In this document: piece by piece, positions 9,736 to 19,010 of the stretch
How positions within the stretch are numbered: position 1 is the stretch's first letter
Layout: the number at the start of each line of letters is the position of its first letter
Origin: Cytobacillus firmus DS1
Lineage (GTDB): Bacteria > Bacillota > Bacilli > Bacillales > Cytobacillaceae
DNA: 64,000 nt
Assembly: GCF_000565285.1 (NCBI RefSeq)
Contig: NZ_APVL01000002.1
Span: forward strand, 330,299 to 394,298
Reading direction: 5' to 3'
The notes under the pieces: model-generated
Database searches by the model: none
Seen by the model: only the letters and a program-made list of their open reading frames with translations
Told to the model about the DNA's origin: nothing
Program-made: the position numbers and the translations under genes

Positions 9736-9901
9736 TGTTGGTAAGGAGATCCTATAATTTATAAAGTTATTTTGATTAATTATACAGCACACTGATTGCT
9801 TGCAACACAATTGCTGCTTTAATATAGTTAAAATATGTTAAATTCTACAACTTGCATTGATCACAGATTATCTCATACAGTCATTGAAAGGAGCAGAATG
9901 T

Positions 9902-12900
9902 GTGCGAATAAGCGATTTTTCAATCAAAAGGCCAATTTTTACATTGGTTACAATGTTCTTAGTTCTTATTTTAGGGGTTGTCTCCCTCTTAAATATTCCA
10001 TTAAAACTCATACCAGATCTTAATCCTCCTGTAGGAGTAGTAGTCACTTCGTATCCTGGAGCAAGTCCCGATGAAGTGGTGGAAAAAGTAACAAAGCCGC
10101 TGGAGGAAAATCTGGCAACATTGCCGGGGATAAAGACCTTGACTTCAACCTCGCAGGAAAGCGCAAACTTTATATTAATGCAATTTTCCTGGACTACAGA
10201 TATTGATGAAATACAAAGTGAGGTCATTCAAAGACTGGACCAGACACAACTTCCTGATGAAGCGGAAAAACCGCGATTTATGAAGTTTGATCCCGCTCAG
10301 TTTCCTATTATTCAATTATCTCTTAGTGCAGATGAGGAGCCTGAAGCACTAAGAAGGCTTGCTGAAGAACTAAACCTCGAACTGACTAAAGTTGAAGGAG
10401 TAGCAAGCGTAAATCTCTCCGGAACAGCCATTAAGGAAGTAAGAGTGGAACTTGACCAGGCCAAGCTGAAAGATTTCAGACTTAGCCAGGCGGATGTTGT
10501 GGATGTAATTGAATCCAATAATATTTCAATGCCGGGTGATCCTGTTTTGACTGAGGGAAAAGAGCTGACAACCAGAATCATCAGCTCCATTGATTCTCTG
10601 GATACACTGAAAAAACTTACGATAACAGTTGACCCCGCAACAGGCAATAAAGTAAGTCTTGACGACATCTCAGATGTTCAGCTTGCCAGCCAGGATGATC
10701 GCACTATTACGCGCACAAACCAGGCTCCCTCTGTCTTACTGAGTGTCCTGCAGCAGTCGGATGCTAATACCGCTGAAGTTTCAGACCAATTTATACAGCA
10801 ATTGGATAATCTTCTTGAAAAGGAACAGTTTGAAAATATTGAATCAGAAATTCTTTTCGACCAGGGGGATTACATAAGTCTTGCAATAGGAAATATCTCC
10901 AATTCACTGATACTCGGCGGTATTTTTGCGATGATCGTGCTGTTTTTCTTTTTGAAAAATGTTAAAAGTCCGCTCATCATTGGCATCTCTATTCCATATT
11001 CAGTTATTTTCACGTTTGTTTTAATGTATTTTTCCGATTTCACTTTAAATATTATGACTCTTGGAGGATTGGCGCTTGGAATAGGCATGCTGGTGGATAA
11101 TTCCATCGTGGTTATTGAAAATATTTACCGCCACTTATCGATGGGGAAAGATCCTAAAACGGCGGCAAGTGAAGGGGCAAAAGAAGTAGGAAGTGCAATT
11201 ACTGCTTCCACACTGACGACAGTTGCAGTATTCCTCCCAGTAGTATTTATAACTGGAATCATCGGAGAATTGTTTAAGGAGTTTGCCCTGACCATTTCCT
11301 TTAGTTTATTTGCATCTCTGGCTGTTGCACTGACAGTTGTGCCGATGCTTGCGAGCAGGCTGCTGAAGGCGCCAAAATCAAACATGGAGACAAAAAGGCA
11401 GGAAACAGGCTTAATGCGCTCACTTGAAAAATCAATAAAATGGTCTTTGCGGAATCGTGCAGCGGTAATAGCTATTACCATGCTGTTATTAGCAGCGGGC
11501 AGCTTTGGATTGACCACAGTAGGCACGCAATTTCTGCCAAATGCAGATGAGGGCTTTTTTACGGTGCGTATGGAGCTTGAGAACGGCACTGCACTTTCAG
11601 AAACAGAAAAGGCTGTATCAGCTATAGAGGAAGAATTGAAAGATGAAGAAGATGTAGATACATTTGTCAGTCTCATTGGAACTACACAGGAAGGGTCCTT
11701 CCGGGGCTCTAAAAATGCCAATATCGCTGAATTGTATATCAAAATGAAAGAGCTGGATCAGCGGGAAAGGTCAACGTTTGAATTTGTCGATGAGGTAAAA
11801 AAGGATTTGGAAAGTGCTGCATCAAAGGTTAATGAAACTGCAGAACTCTCATTTAATACTCAATCAACAGCAGGTACATCACCGAATACACTGACCTTCA
11901 GTGTGAGGGATACAGATCCAAACCGCTTAACGGAAAATGTAGATAAAATCTATAATGCATTGAAAGACCTTGATGATGTAACCGAATTATCGACTGACCT
12001 CATGGATACCGTTGAGGAAATTCAAATTACTGTGGACCGTGAAAAGGCTCTTGAGCAGGGCCTGGCTCCCGCCCAGGTAGCCATGACAGTAAATGATGTA
12101 ACCCGGGGCAATCGTGCAACACAAATGATAGATGAAGAATCCAATATATATGGCGTTTTTGTTGAGTACGATCGGGAAGTCACACAGGATATAGAGAATT
12201 TGAAGAAATTGCTAATTAAAAAGCCAGATGGCAATTACGCCGCTCTGAGTGATGTAGTCAATATAGAGCGCGGAGAAGGACCGGTAAATATTCAGCGGAT
12301 TAATCAGCAGGATGCTGTCCAATTTACTTTAAAGTACAAGTCTTCTACAAACATGGGTGCCATGTCAAAAGAAGTGGATAAAGAAATTGCCGATCTGAAA
12401 TTGCCGGATGAAACAGAAATCGTTTTTAGCGGTGACAGAGAATTGCTGGAGTCATCCATTGATGACCTGATTCTGGCATTTGTACTGGCAATCGTGTTTA
12501 TTTATCTTGTCATGGCAGCTCAATTTGAGTCGCTAAAGTATCCGCTAGTTATCATGTTTACTGTGCCTCTCATGGTGATAGGCGTAGCAATTGCTCTTAC
12601 TGCAACCCAGACACCTATTAGTTTAACAGCCATAATCGGGATCATTGTACTTGCAGGCATTGTAGTTAATAATGCAATAGTCATTGTCGATTATATTAAC
12701 CAAAAGAAAGAGCAGGGTCTTAAGAGCTACGATGCCATAATCATTTCAGTTAAGGACCGTGCAAGGCCAATATTCATGACTGCCTTAACTACTATACTTG
12801 GATTAGTGCCTTTAGCACTTGGCATTGGAGAAGGAACAGAAATTAATCAGCCTATGGGAATTACTCTGATTGGCGGACTGATCAGCAGTACATTCCTGAC

Positions 12901-13186
12901 ATTATTTGTCATACCAGTTGTATATAGCTTTTTTGACAAGGATACACGGCGATTAAATAAAATGTATGCAACACCGGATGGCCACTTAGTGCCAGCTTAC
13001 CTGCTTGAAGAAAGAGTGGACAAAAACCGGAATCACAATAATGACGAAGACAAAGGTCAGCTTCAATCCTCTGATGCTAAACCTTACAGCAGAGATGATA
13101 TGGCAGCCATGCTGGAAGAATTGTTAAAAATTGTTAAAAGTGATGACGATGCAGAGAAAAAACAGAAACGTGATGATAATTTCTAG
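9902..13186 (+). CDS. RND efflux transporter permease (SwrC/AcrB-like)
   Basis: About 1094 residues. GTG at 9902 is chosen over the upstream ATG at 9857 because AAAGGAG (9887-9893) is 9 bases before it and the protein then begins RISDFSIKRPIFTLVTMF, the usual RND start. Two repeats of TM1 plus large loop plus five TMs are visible. TM4 carries GGLALGIGMLVDNSIVVIENIYRH (first half) and the second-half equivalent is IIGIIVLAGIVVNNAIVIVDYIN. In Gram-positives these act without an outer-membrane channel; B. subtilis SwrC exports surfactin-like lipopeptides. The C-terminal tail is long and charged. Monocistronic with terminator; no membrane-fusion partner nearby. Confidence 0.9.
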   Translation: MRISDFSIKRPIFTLVTMFLVLILGVVSLLNIPLKLIPDLNPPVGVVVTSYPGASPDEVVEKVTKPLEENLATLPGIKTLTSTSQESANFILMQFSWTTDIDEIQSEVIQRLDQTQLPDEAEKPRFMKFDPAQFPIIQLSLSADEEPEALRRLAEELNLELTKVEGVASVNLSGTAIKEVRVELDQAKLKDFRLSQADVVDVIESNNISMPGDPVLTEGKELTTRIISSIDSLDTLKKLTITVDPATGNKVSLDDISDVQLASQDDRTITRTNQAPSVLLSVLQQSDANTAEVSDQFIQQLDNLLEKEQFENIESEILFDQGDYISLAIGNISNSLILGGIFAMIVLFFFLKNVKSPLIIGISIPYSVIFTFVLMYFSDFTLNIMTLGGLALGIGMLVDNSIVVIENIYRHLSMGKDPKTAASEGAKEVGSAITASTLTTVAVFLPVVFITGIIGELFKEFALTISFSLFASLAVALTVVPMLASRLLKAPKSNMETKRQETGLMRSLEKSIKWSLRNRAAVIAITMLLLAAGSFGLTTVGTQFLPNADEGFFTVRMELENGTALSETEKAVSAIEEELKDEEDVDTFVSLIGTTQEGSFRGSKNANIAELYIKMKELDQRERSTFEFVDEVKKDLESAASKVNETAELSFNTQSTAGTSPNTLTFSVRDTDPNRLTENVDKIYNALKDLDDVTELSTDLMDTVEEIQITVDREKALEQGLAPAQVAMTVNDVTRGNRATQMIDEESNIYGVFVEYDREVTQDIENLKKLLIKKPDGNYAALSDVVNIERGEGPVNIQRINQQDAVQFTLKYKSSTNMGAMSKEVDKEIADLKLPDETEIVFSGDRELLESSIDDLILAFVLAIVFIYLVMAAQFESLKYPLVIMFTVPLMVIGVAIALTATQTPISLTAIIGIIVLAGIVVNNAIVIVDYINQKKEQGLKSYDAIIISVKDRARPIFMTALTTILGLVPLALGIGEGTEINQPMGITLIGGLISSTFLTLFVIPVVYSFFDKDTRRLNKMYATPDGHLVPAYLLEERVDKNRNHNNDEDKGQLQSSDAKPYSRDDMAAMLEELLKIVKSDDDAEKKQKRDDNF

Positions 13187-13191
13187 ATCTT

Positions 13192-13222
13192 ATGAAGGCT
13201 CCTTCTAATAAAGGAGTCTTTT
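13192..13222 (+). terminator. Terminator of the RND gene
   Basis: AAGGCTCCTT pairs with AAGGAGTCTT across a short loop, followed by seven T's. Confidence 0.88.
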
Positions 13223-13350
13223 TTTACGTTAAAGACTAAAAAAATGAATCTTTCTAACGGTGTTTCAGGAAAATATCTGGAAAATTTATTGATAATTGAC
13301 CAATATTCAGAGCACAATAAAAGTATCGACTTATAGCTGGTGGTAATGAA

Positions 13351-13827
13351 ATGAAAAAACTCAGTAAACTAGAAGCGGTTTTTTGGAGTATTGCATTGCC
13401 AGGTTTTAGCCAATTATTGGCGGGGCAGCTGTGGAAGGGGACATTGTTTGTCGTCCTTGAATTTATCATTAATGTATACAGCCATTTTAATTCGGCTATC
13501 ATGTTCAGTTTTATGGGCGAAATTGATAAAGCTGTTCATGTCCTTAATTATCAGTGGCTCATGTTTTACCCTTGTCTTTACATGTTTGCAATGTGGGATG
13601 CATACCGCAGTGCTATGCCGGAAAATGAAGAATTATCATTCCTTCCATTTGTATTCAGTGCCTATTTTGTCACAGTAGGACTTATGTACTCAACAAAACT
13701 TAAATTGTTTGGAATATTTTTGGGGCCGGTCTTTCTTCCTATGATCTTTGTTATTCCGGGTGTATTAACCGGTCTTTTGATCAGATGGCTCATTTTGAAA
13801 TGGAGAAAGCACCAGGTGCAAGGTTAA
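13351..13827 (+). CDS. Hypothetical membrane protein
   Basis: 158 residues with four or five hydrophobic segments (about 28-45, 65-85, 95-115, 120-145). I do not recognise a family beyond a general resemblance to small Bacillus membrane proteins beginning KLEAVFWSIALPGFSQLLAGQLWKG, a pattern (PGFGQ-like loop near the start) found in TM2-type and DUF5683-like proteins. RBS is weak (AGCTGGTGG). It stands alone between two terminators. Confidence 0.65.
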   Translation: MKKLSKLEAVFWSIALPGFSQLLAGQLWKGTLFVVLEFIINVYSHFNSAIMFSFMGEIDKAVHVLNYQWLMFYPCLYMFAMWDAYRSAMPENEELSFLPFVFSAYFVTVGLMYSTKLKLFGIFLGPVFLPMIFVIPGVLTGLLIRWLILKWRKHQVQG

Positions 13828-13874
13828 GGCGTCACATTCTTATATAGAAACGTTAATCATTTTAATCATTAATG

Positions 13875-13926
13875 AAAAAAGCTTTCGCACACTACTCAAA
13901 TTAGTGTTTGTTAAAGCTTTTTTTTC
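13875..13926 (+). terminator. Intrinsic terminator
   Basis: AAAAAAGCTTT (outer) and CACACTA/TTAGTGT (inner) form a long stem, followed by AAAGCTTTTTTTT. It closes the membrane-protein gene and isolates the SigI module. Confidence 0.85.
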
Positions 13927-13951
13927 TTTTTTAAATAAATTCTTTTTTATA

Positions 13952-13981
13952 ACCCCCAAAAATCACTTTCATGATACCGTA
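13952..13981 (+). promoter_or_regulatory. SigI-type promoter of the DUF5667 gene
   Basis: ACCCCCAAAAA (13952-13962) followed by CGTA at 13978-13981. The same elements with identical spacing precede sigI (15373-15401); both also share TC..GA.ACCGTA. SigI promoters are known to use a C-rich -35 followed by A's and a CGWA -10. Confidence 0.7.
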
Positions 13982-14033
13982 CAGTTGTAATGAACAAAGC
14001 GGCCGCTTGTGATTAAATCATGAGGTGAAATCA

Positions 14034-15317
14034 TTGAAATTTTTATCCAGCAAAGAAATGAATAAAATGGCAAAGAGTACACTGGCATTAGTGATTGCAG
14101 GAGCATTCACATTTTCAGGAACAGGAGCCTTTGCAAGTGAAATAAGCGAAGAAGCAGATTTTGAAACAGTTGAACTAATAAATGATCAATCAGCCGAAGC
14201 GATAGCTGAAACAGATAAAGCTGCAGCAGAATCCATTGACGATGCTAAAGAAAAGCTTGATGGAATCGAATCAGAAACACCATCTTTATTGCCTGGAAGC
14301 TTTTTCTACTTTGCAAAGCTTGCTTTGGAAAAAGTAAAGCTTGCTCTAACTTTTGATGATGTTAAAGAGGCAAAACTGCTTGCCGAATACGCTGCAGAGC
14401 GTATGGCTGAAGCGGAAGCGCTTTTTGCTGAAGGCAAGGAAGCAGAAGCATTAACAGCAATAGAAAAGGCATTGGAACAGATGGAAGATGCAGAAACCAT
14501 CGTTGATGATGCTAATGAAGACTCTGAACAATCTAAATCAGATGATGAGAACACCAGTGATCTAATCAGTGAAGACAAACCTGCTGAGGATGAGTCATCT
14601 GAAGAGGATGTTCAGGCTGATGATGATGCCGCCGGCGAAAGTTCTTCAGATAATAACTCAGGGGACAAGGAAACCGAAGAAGAAGTGAAAGAAATACTAG
14701 CACAAAATATCATTGCCCTGAAGGCAAATCTGACAAAGTTTTCAGAACGGTTTGACGAAAACCATCCTGCTATTTTAGCGATGCAAAAGAACATTGATAA
14801 GTTCACTGAAAAATGGTCTGACCAATTGATCGGCCTGGAAAAAGAATATGCTGGAAATGATCAGGATGGGCAAGCTGCAGGAGAGCCTGCATCAGTTAAA
14901 TCTGAAGAATCTTCTTCAGACATGGAGTCAGCAGACGACTCAGCGAAAGAGATTGATGAATCAGCTTCTGAAGAAGAAGCTGTGACACCTGCAGTTCCAG
15001 TGAAGGTGTCTAAAGAATCAAAAGATGCAGCCAAGGCTGAAAAGAAAAAGGCTCATGAAGAAGCAAAAGTATTAGAAGCCAAAAAGAGAGCCGAAGCAAA
15101 GGCTGCACGTCAAGAAGCAAGAAAAGCAGAAAAGGAAGCACGCGAAGCAGCTAAACAAGCTGAAAAAGAAGCCCGTGAGGCAGCTGGGAAAGCAGCAAAA
15201 GAACAGCAGGAAAAGAAAGTTCAGGAAAAACAGGCTGAGGCAAAGAGCCAGGCAAGCAAGGGACAAAAGAGAGCTGAACAAGCAAGAGGTCAAGGGAAAG
15301 AGAATAAAGGCAACTAA
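14034..15317 (+). CDS. Secreted DUF5667-domain protein of the SigI regulon
   Basis: About 427 residues. TTG at 14034 is preferred because TGAGGTGA (14021-14028) is correctly spaced; GTG at 14025 lies inside that RBS. A signal peptide (residues about 10-38, ending TGAFASE) is followed by the DUF5667 region (LLPGSFFYFAKLALEKVKLALTFDD), an alpha-helical repeat-like stretch, two acidic Ser/Asp/Glu-rich linkers, and a C-terminal Lys/Ala/Glu-rich coiled region that ends strongly basic. Such proteins are exported and probably bind the wall or polyanions; function unknown. The upstream SigI-type promoter and the adjacent sigI-rsgI genes place it in that envelope-stress regulon. Confidence 0.8.
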   Translation: MKFLSSKEMNKMAKSTLALVIAGAFTFSGTGAFASEISEEADFETVELINDQSAEAIAETDKAAAESIDDAKEKLDGIESETPSLLPGSFFYFAKLALEKVKLALTFDDVKEAKLLAEYAAERMAEAEALFAEGKEAEALTAIEKALEQMEDAETIVDDANEDSEQSKSDDENTSDLISEDKPAEDESSEEDVQADDDAAGESSSDNNSGDKETEEEVKEILAQNIIALKANLTKFSERFDENHPAILAMQKNIDKFTEKWSDQLIGLEKEYAGNDQDGQAAGEPASVKSEESSSDMESADDSAKEIDESASEEEAVTPAVPVKVSKESKDAAKAEKKKAHEEAKVLEAKKRAEAKAARQEARKAEKEAREAAKQAEKEAREAAGKAAKEQQEKKVQEKQAEAKSQASKGQKRAEQARGQGKENKGN

Positions 15318-15324
15318 TTTTAGC

Positions 15325-15358
15325 TGGAAAAGAAAGCACTGCAAGGCTTTCTTTTCCA
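15325..15358 (+). terminator. Hairpin after the DUF5667 gene
   Basis: A perfect 12-bp stem, GGAAAAGAAAGC (15326-15337) with GCTTTCTTTTCC (15346-15357). The T-rich right arm may act as terminator although no separate T run follows. Confidence 0.65.
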
Positions 15359-15372
15359 TAGCCGATAAAACC

Positions 15373-15401
15373 ACCCTAAAAAAATTAATCTGGACACCGT
15401 A
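15373..15401 (+). promoter_or_regulatory. SigI-type promoter of sigI-rsgI
   Basis: ACCCTAAAAA (15373-15382) and CGTA (15398-15401), with exactly the same distance as in the copy upstream of the DUF5667 gene. This implies autoregulation of sigI. A TATAAT at 15405-15410 overlaps but lacks a good -35. Confidence 0.7.
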
Positions 15402-15434
15402 TGGTATAATGTGTTTTGAAAAGAGGTGGGGCTA

Positions 15435-16181
15435 TTGCTAAGCTTATTGTTTATGGCTAAGAAGCGGAAAAGATCGCTCGAAAAAACGGTAGAGTTAATA
15501 CAGCAGGGAGATACAGCATTAAATAATGAGCTAATAGAGTCATATAAGCCGTTTATTGCTAAAACAGTATCATCAGTATGCAAGAGATATATTCATGAAT
15601 CTGATGATGAATTTAGCATTGGCCTCATAGCCTTTAATGAAGCAATTCAAAAGTACAGTCCTGATAAGGGAAGTTCATTGATCAGTTTTTCTGAAGTGCT
15701 GATAAAAAGGCGGGTTATTGATTATATCCGCAAGCAATCCAAATTTCAGAATCTCAGTTTTAATGGAGTCTCTAAACTGGAAGATGATGATACTGCCGGC
15801 TCGGCAATAGAAGACGAATTGTCCATTGAAGACTACAGGAAAAAAACGGATGAAGAGCTGAGGAAAGAAGAAATTATCCAGTTTACGCTAATCCTTCAGG
15901 AATTCGGACTTACCTTCAGTGATTTGATCGAACAATCCCCAAAACATGCGGATGCACGAAAAAATGCGATGACTATAGCCAAAATTCTGGTTGAAAATGA
16001 AGAACTCAAAAGTATTCTTTTTGACAAGAAAAAGCTGCCGATAAAGCAGCTGGAGGATTATGTATCTTTAAGCAGAAAAACAATAGAGAGAAATAGAAAA
16101 TATATAATTGCCATATCACTCATATTAACTGGCGATTATGTCTTTTTAAAGGATTATATCAAAGGGGTGTTGGAAACGTGA
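15435..16181 (+). CDS. sigI: RNA polymerase sigma factor SigI
   Basis: 248 residues from TTG 15435, chosen because AGAGGTGG (15422-15429) is spaced correctly; GTG 15426 falls inside it. Region 2-like sequence IGLIAFNEAIQKYSPDKGSSLISFSEVLIKRRVIDYIRKQSK (about residues 60-100) and a C-terminal HTH ending LSRKTIERNRKYIIAISLILTGDY identify the SigI family. In Bacillus it controls heat and cell-wall stress genes (lytE, mreBH, bcrC). The last 4 bases overlap rsgI, giving translational coupling with its antagonist. Confidence 0.93.
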   Translation: MLSLLFMAKKRKRSLEKTVELIQQGDTALNNELIESYKPFIAKTVSSVCKRYIHESDDEFSIGLIAFNEAIQKYSPDKGSSLISFSEVLIKRRVIDYIRKQSKFQNLSFNGVSKLEDDDTAGSAIEDELSIEDYRKKTDEELRKEEIIQFTLILQEFGLTFSDLIEQSPKHADARKNAMTIAKILVENEELKSILFDKKKLPIKQLEDYVSLSRKTIERNRKYIIAISLILTGDYVFLKDYIKGVLET

Positions 16182-17323
16182 AAACAGGTATAATCATGGA
16201 GATAAACGAACGTTTTTTAACACTATTAACCCCGGAAGGAGAATTTCTGCGTGCCCGAAAACAAGATCGGGCATATGCAATAGGCCAGGAAATTGCATTC
16301 TTCCCAATAGAACTGAAAAACGGAAAGTTGCCGCGTCCACTATCTATTTTTAGTTTGTCCAGAGGAAAAGGATTAATGGCAGCAGCATTCGCGATGATGC
16401 TCGCAATCGTGTCTTTTCTGCCGTTCCTTCAAAATGACGAAGTGTACGCTTATATGTCAATAGATGTTAATCCGAGTATTGAATTAGGAGTCAATCAGGA
16501 ATATCAGGTAGTAGAACTCATTCCTTATAATGAAGAAGGAAAACTTATTATCCAGAACATCAAAAACTGGAAAAAGAACAGTATTCATGAAGTGGCTGAC
16601 AAAATTCTCCTTCAGATAAAAAAGCAGGGCTATTTTAAGGAAAATAAAGAGGTAGTCATTGCTGCCGTTTATACAGAACAGAATAAAGAAGCGGATGAGC
16701 GCATTCAGAAAGAGTTAGCAGATATAAAACAAGCTGCACAGAAAGAGCTGCTTGAAGTAACTTTACTCGAAGCAAGTGAAGAGGAAAGAGAAGCTGCTAT
16801 TGAAAAAGGGCTTTCACCTGGATTATATAAAGAAAATAAATTAAAAGCTGACACTGACAAAAAAGAAAAACCTGAACCTGTAAATCCGGTTAAACAGACA
16901 GATAAAGAAATCCATCCTCCGCAAAAGCCGGCAGATAATACGCAAAGCCAATTAAAAAAGCAGGAGAAAGCAGAAGATAATAAAGAAAAACCTGCTGTTC
17001 CAGGGCAAATAAGGAAATCTGAGAACCAGCAAAATAACATCGGTAATAACAAAGGAAATAATCCTGGAAAAAGGCACGATAATAAAGAAAAGAAAGATCA
17101 AGGAAATAACATAAAAGCCCAAAAACATCAAAATCATCCAAGCGAAAAAAAAAATAATAAAGCTAATGAAAAAAGAAATAACCCTGAGAGAAATCCCAAA
17201 GAAAAAGATAATGGGAAAAACAGTGGCGGGAATGGTCATGAGAAAAATCAGAAAAATAGTGACATTCCCAATAAAGGCAGAGGAAACAATCAAGGGAAGC
17301 ATAATGATAAAGGAAATCGATAA
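16178..17323 (+). CDS. rsgI: Anti-sigma-I factor RsgI
   Basis: 381 residues, GTG start overlapping the sigI stop. The N-terminal RsgI domain (residues 1-55, MEINERFLTLLTPEGEFLRA) binds SigI in the cytoplasm. One membrane helix follows (about 66-86), then the conserved extracellular start YAYMSIDVNPSIELGVN. The tail from about residue 220 is low complexity, rich in Lys, Asn, Gly and Glu, likely to lie in the cell wall. In clostridia this tail carries carbohydrate sensors; here none is seen, as in B. subtilis. Confidence 0.93.
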   Translation: MKTGIIMEINERFLTLLTPEGEFLRARKQDRAYAIGQEIAFFPIELKNGKLPRPLSIFSLSRGKGLMAAAFAMMLAIVSFLPFLQNDEVYAYMSIDVNPSIELGVNQEYQVVELIPYNEEGKLIIQNIKNWKKNSIHEVADKILLQIKKQGYFKENKEVVIAAVYTEQNKEADERIQKELADIKQAAQKELLEVTLLEASEEEREAAIEKGLSPGLYKENKLKADTDKKEKPEPVNPVKQTDKEIHPPQKPADNTQSQLKKQEKAEDNKEKPAVPGQIRKSENQQNNIGNNKGNNPGKRHDNKEKKDQGNNIKAQKHQNHPSEKKNNKANEKRNNPERNPKEKDNGKNSGGNGHEKNQKNSDIPNKGRGNNQGKHNDKGNR

Positions 17324-17325
17324 AA

Positions 17326-17356
17326 GCAAAGTCCGGAGCATGCTCCGGACTTTTTC
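17326..17356. terminator. Bidirectional terminator between rsgI and ssp
   Basis: A 13-bp perfect palindromic stem AAAGTCCGGAGCA/TGCTCCGGACTTT followed by T's; convergent genes on both sides. Confidence 0.9.
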
Positions 17357-17372
17357 CATTTATATTAAGTTA

Positions 17373-17573
17373 TTATTGATTGTTCTGGCCGGACATTTGG
17401 GCCTGGGCTTGCTGGACAAGCCGCTTAGTAATTTCTCCGCCTACAGATCCGTTAGCCCGGGATACAGTATCAGAGCCTAATTGAACACCAAATTCCTGGG
17501 CAATTTCATATTTAACCTGGTCCATGTATTGTTCAATACCAGGAACTAAAAGCTTATTGCTGCTTCTTGCCAT
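17373..17573 (-). CDS. Small acid-soluble spore protein, alpha/beta type
   Basis: 66 residues from ATG 17573 ([19 protein letters not shown]); the TTG nine bases upstream would sit directly on the GGAG of the RBS. Contains the conserved [13 protein letters not shown] segment, which includes the GPR protease site (E-[IL]-A), and [16 protein letters not shown]. These proteins coat and protect spore DNA and are normally transcribed by SigG in the forespore. Proof that the host forms endospores. Confidence 0.95.
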   Translation of the reverse strand: MARSSNKLLVPGIEQYMDQVKYEIAQEFGVQLGSDTVSRANGSVGGEITKRLVQQAQAQMSGQNNQ

Positions 17574-17684
17574 TGTATTCAACTCCTTTTTATTGGTCTT
17601 ACAGAGTTACCATGCCTCTGTATTTGTAGTATGAATTAAAAAGAAGTTTTCATAAGTGGTAATATTTCGGCATAAGCAGCATGG

Positions 17685-19010
17685 TTATTTTGCACAGGCA
17701 GCCTCTAAGAGGATGTCTGCGATGTGAATTGCTTTAATTTTATGCTGCAAACCTTCCCGTTCGATCCCCAGCTTCATCTGCAGAAGGCAGCCTGGATTAG
17801 AGGTCACGATCACTGCAGCATTTGCTGACTTGGCCTGAATCATTTTATGATCAAGTATTTGCATAGACATTTCAGATTCAACAATATTATAAATACCGGC
17901 AGAACCGCAGCATCTGTCCGCATCTTTCATTTCCCTGAATTCAATGCCCCTGATTGAATTCAGAAGGGTACGAGGTGCTATGGAGGTTTTCATGACATTG
18001 CGCAAATGGCAGGAATCCTGATAGGTTACGACCTGGCCCGGAAGCTCAAGGTGAACTTTTTTATGAAATTCAAGTTCAAATAGAATTTGGCTGATATCTT
18101 TGAGTTTTTCCGAAAACTTTACAGCTCTTTCATGCCATTCCCGGTCATCTTTAAGCAGGTGGTCATAGTCAATAAGGAATGCACCGCATCCTCCTGCATT
18201 TGTGATGATATAGTCTGCGCTCAGTTTTTCAAAAGCTTCTATGTTCCGCTTTGCCAGATCTTTAGCTGTCTGCTTTTCACCGCTATGACCGTGAAGAGCA
18301 CCACAGCAAGCCTGATTTTGAGGTATATGAATTTCACATCCGGCAAGCTGGAGAAGCTTTATTGTTGCATTATTGGTTTCAAGGAACATCGTGTCCATTA
18401 AACACCCGGTAAAAAAAGCGGCTTTCTTTACTGGCTTTTCTGCTGGGAAATAGGATGGTCTATTTTTCATTTCTTTTAATTTTGGTACTTGAGGAAGTAC
18501 CTTTTCCATTGCACTGAAATTTTTTGGAAGCCAATTCAGCATCCCTGTTTTTCTGGCGGCCGATTGCAGGCCTGAACGCTGATAAAAGCCCAATAGCCCT
18601 GCAGCTGCCCTCATTCTGTTCTGATGGGGGAAAAGCCCGTTAAAGACCAAATTGCGAACCGCTCTGACCGGAAGTGAGTGTTTCTTATTCTGGTTAATAA
18701 TATCCCTCGCTTCTTCCAGCAAGTGTCCATATTTTACCCCAGAAGGACATACAGGTTCGCATGCCCGGCAGCCCAGGCAAAGATCAAGAGATCTCTCAAC
18801 ATCTTCATCCGGTTCAATCAATCCGTCAGCAACAGCTTTCATTAATGCAATCCGTCCCCTTGGAGAGTGCGCTTCTTTAAAGCCTGACTCGACATAAGTT
18901 GGGCATGAAGGGAGACAAAAGCCACAGCGCATGCAATTCAGGAGCTCGTCTTCATCCATTCGCTTCTCAAATTCTTCCTGAATGACACTCTGTTCTTTTA
19001 ATGTTGTCAT
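17685..19010 (-). CDS. glcF: Glycolate oxidase iron-sulfur subunit
   Basis: 441 residues. Two 4Fe-4S motifs near the N-terminus, CMRCGFCLPSCP (from about residue 25) and CLGCRACEPVCP (about 75), then two CCG domains: CCGALHGHSG and a second with DSCHLRN and DRCCGSAG. This is the GlcF/YsfD layout; it passes electrons from the flavoprotein GlcD. Its start overlaps the glcD stop by 4 bases, so the two are translationally coupled. Confidence 0.92.
   Translation of the reverse strand: MTTLKEQSVIQEEFEKRMDEDELLNCMRCGFCLPSCPTYVESGFKEAHSPRGRIALMKAVADGLIEPDEDVERSLDLCLGCRACEPVCPSGVKYGHLLEEARDIINQNKKHSLPVRAVRNLVFNGLFPHQNRMRAAAGLLGFYQRSGLQSAARKTGMLNWLPKNFSAMEKVLPQVPKLKEMKNRPSYFPAEKPVKKAAFFTGCLMDTMFLETNNATIKLLQLAGCEIHIPQNQACCGALHGHSGEKQTAKDLAKRNIEAFEKLSADYIITNAGGCGAFLIDYDHLLKDDREWHERAVKFSEKLKDISQILFELEFHKKVHLELPGQVVTYQDSCHLRNVMKTSIAPRTLLNSIRGIEFREMKDADRCCGSAGIYNIVESEMSMQILDHKMIQAKSANAAVIVTSNPGCLLQMKLGIEREGLQHKIKAIHIADILLEAACAK

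Noticed and set aside
15405..15410. TATAAT upstream of sigI as a SigA promoter
   Set aside because: No -35 at a proper distance (TGGACA is only 8 bases upstream); the SigI-type elements fit better.
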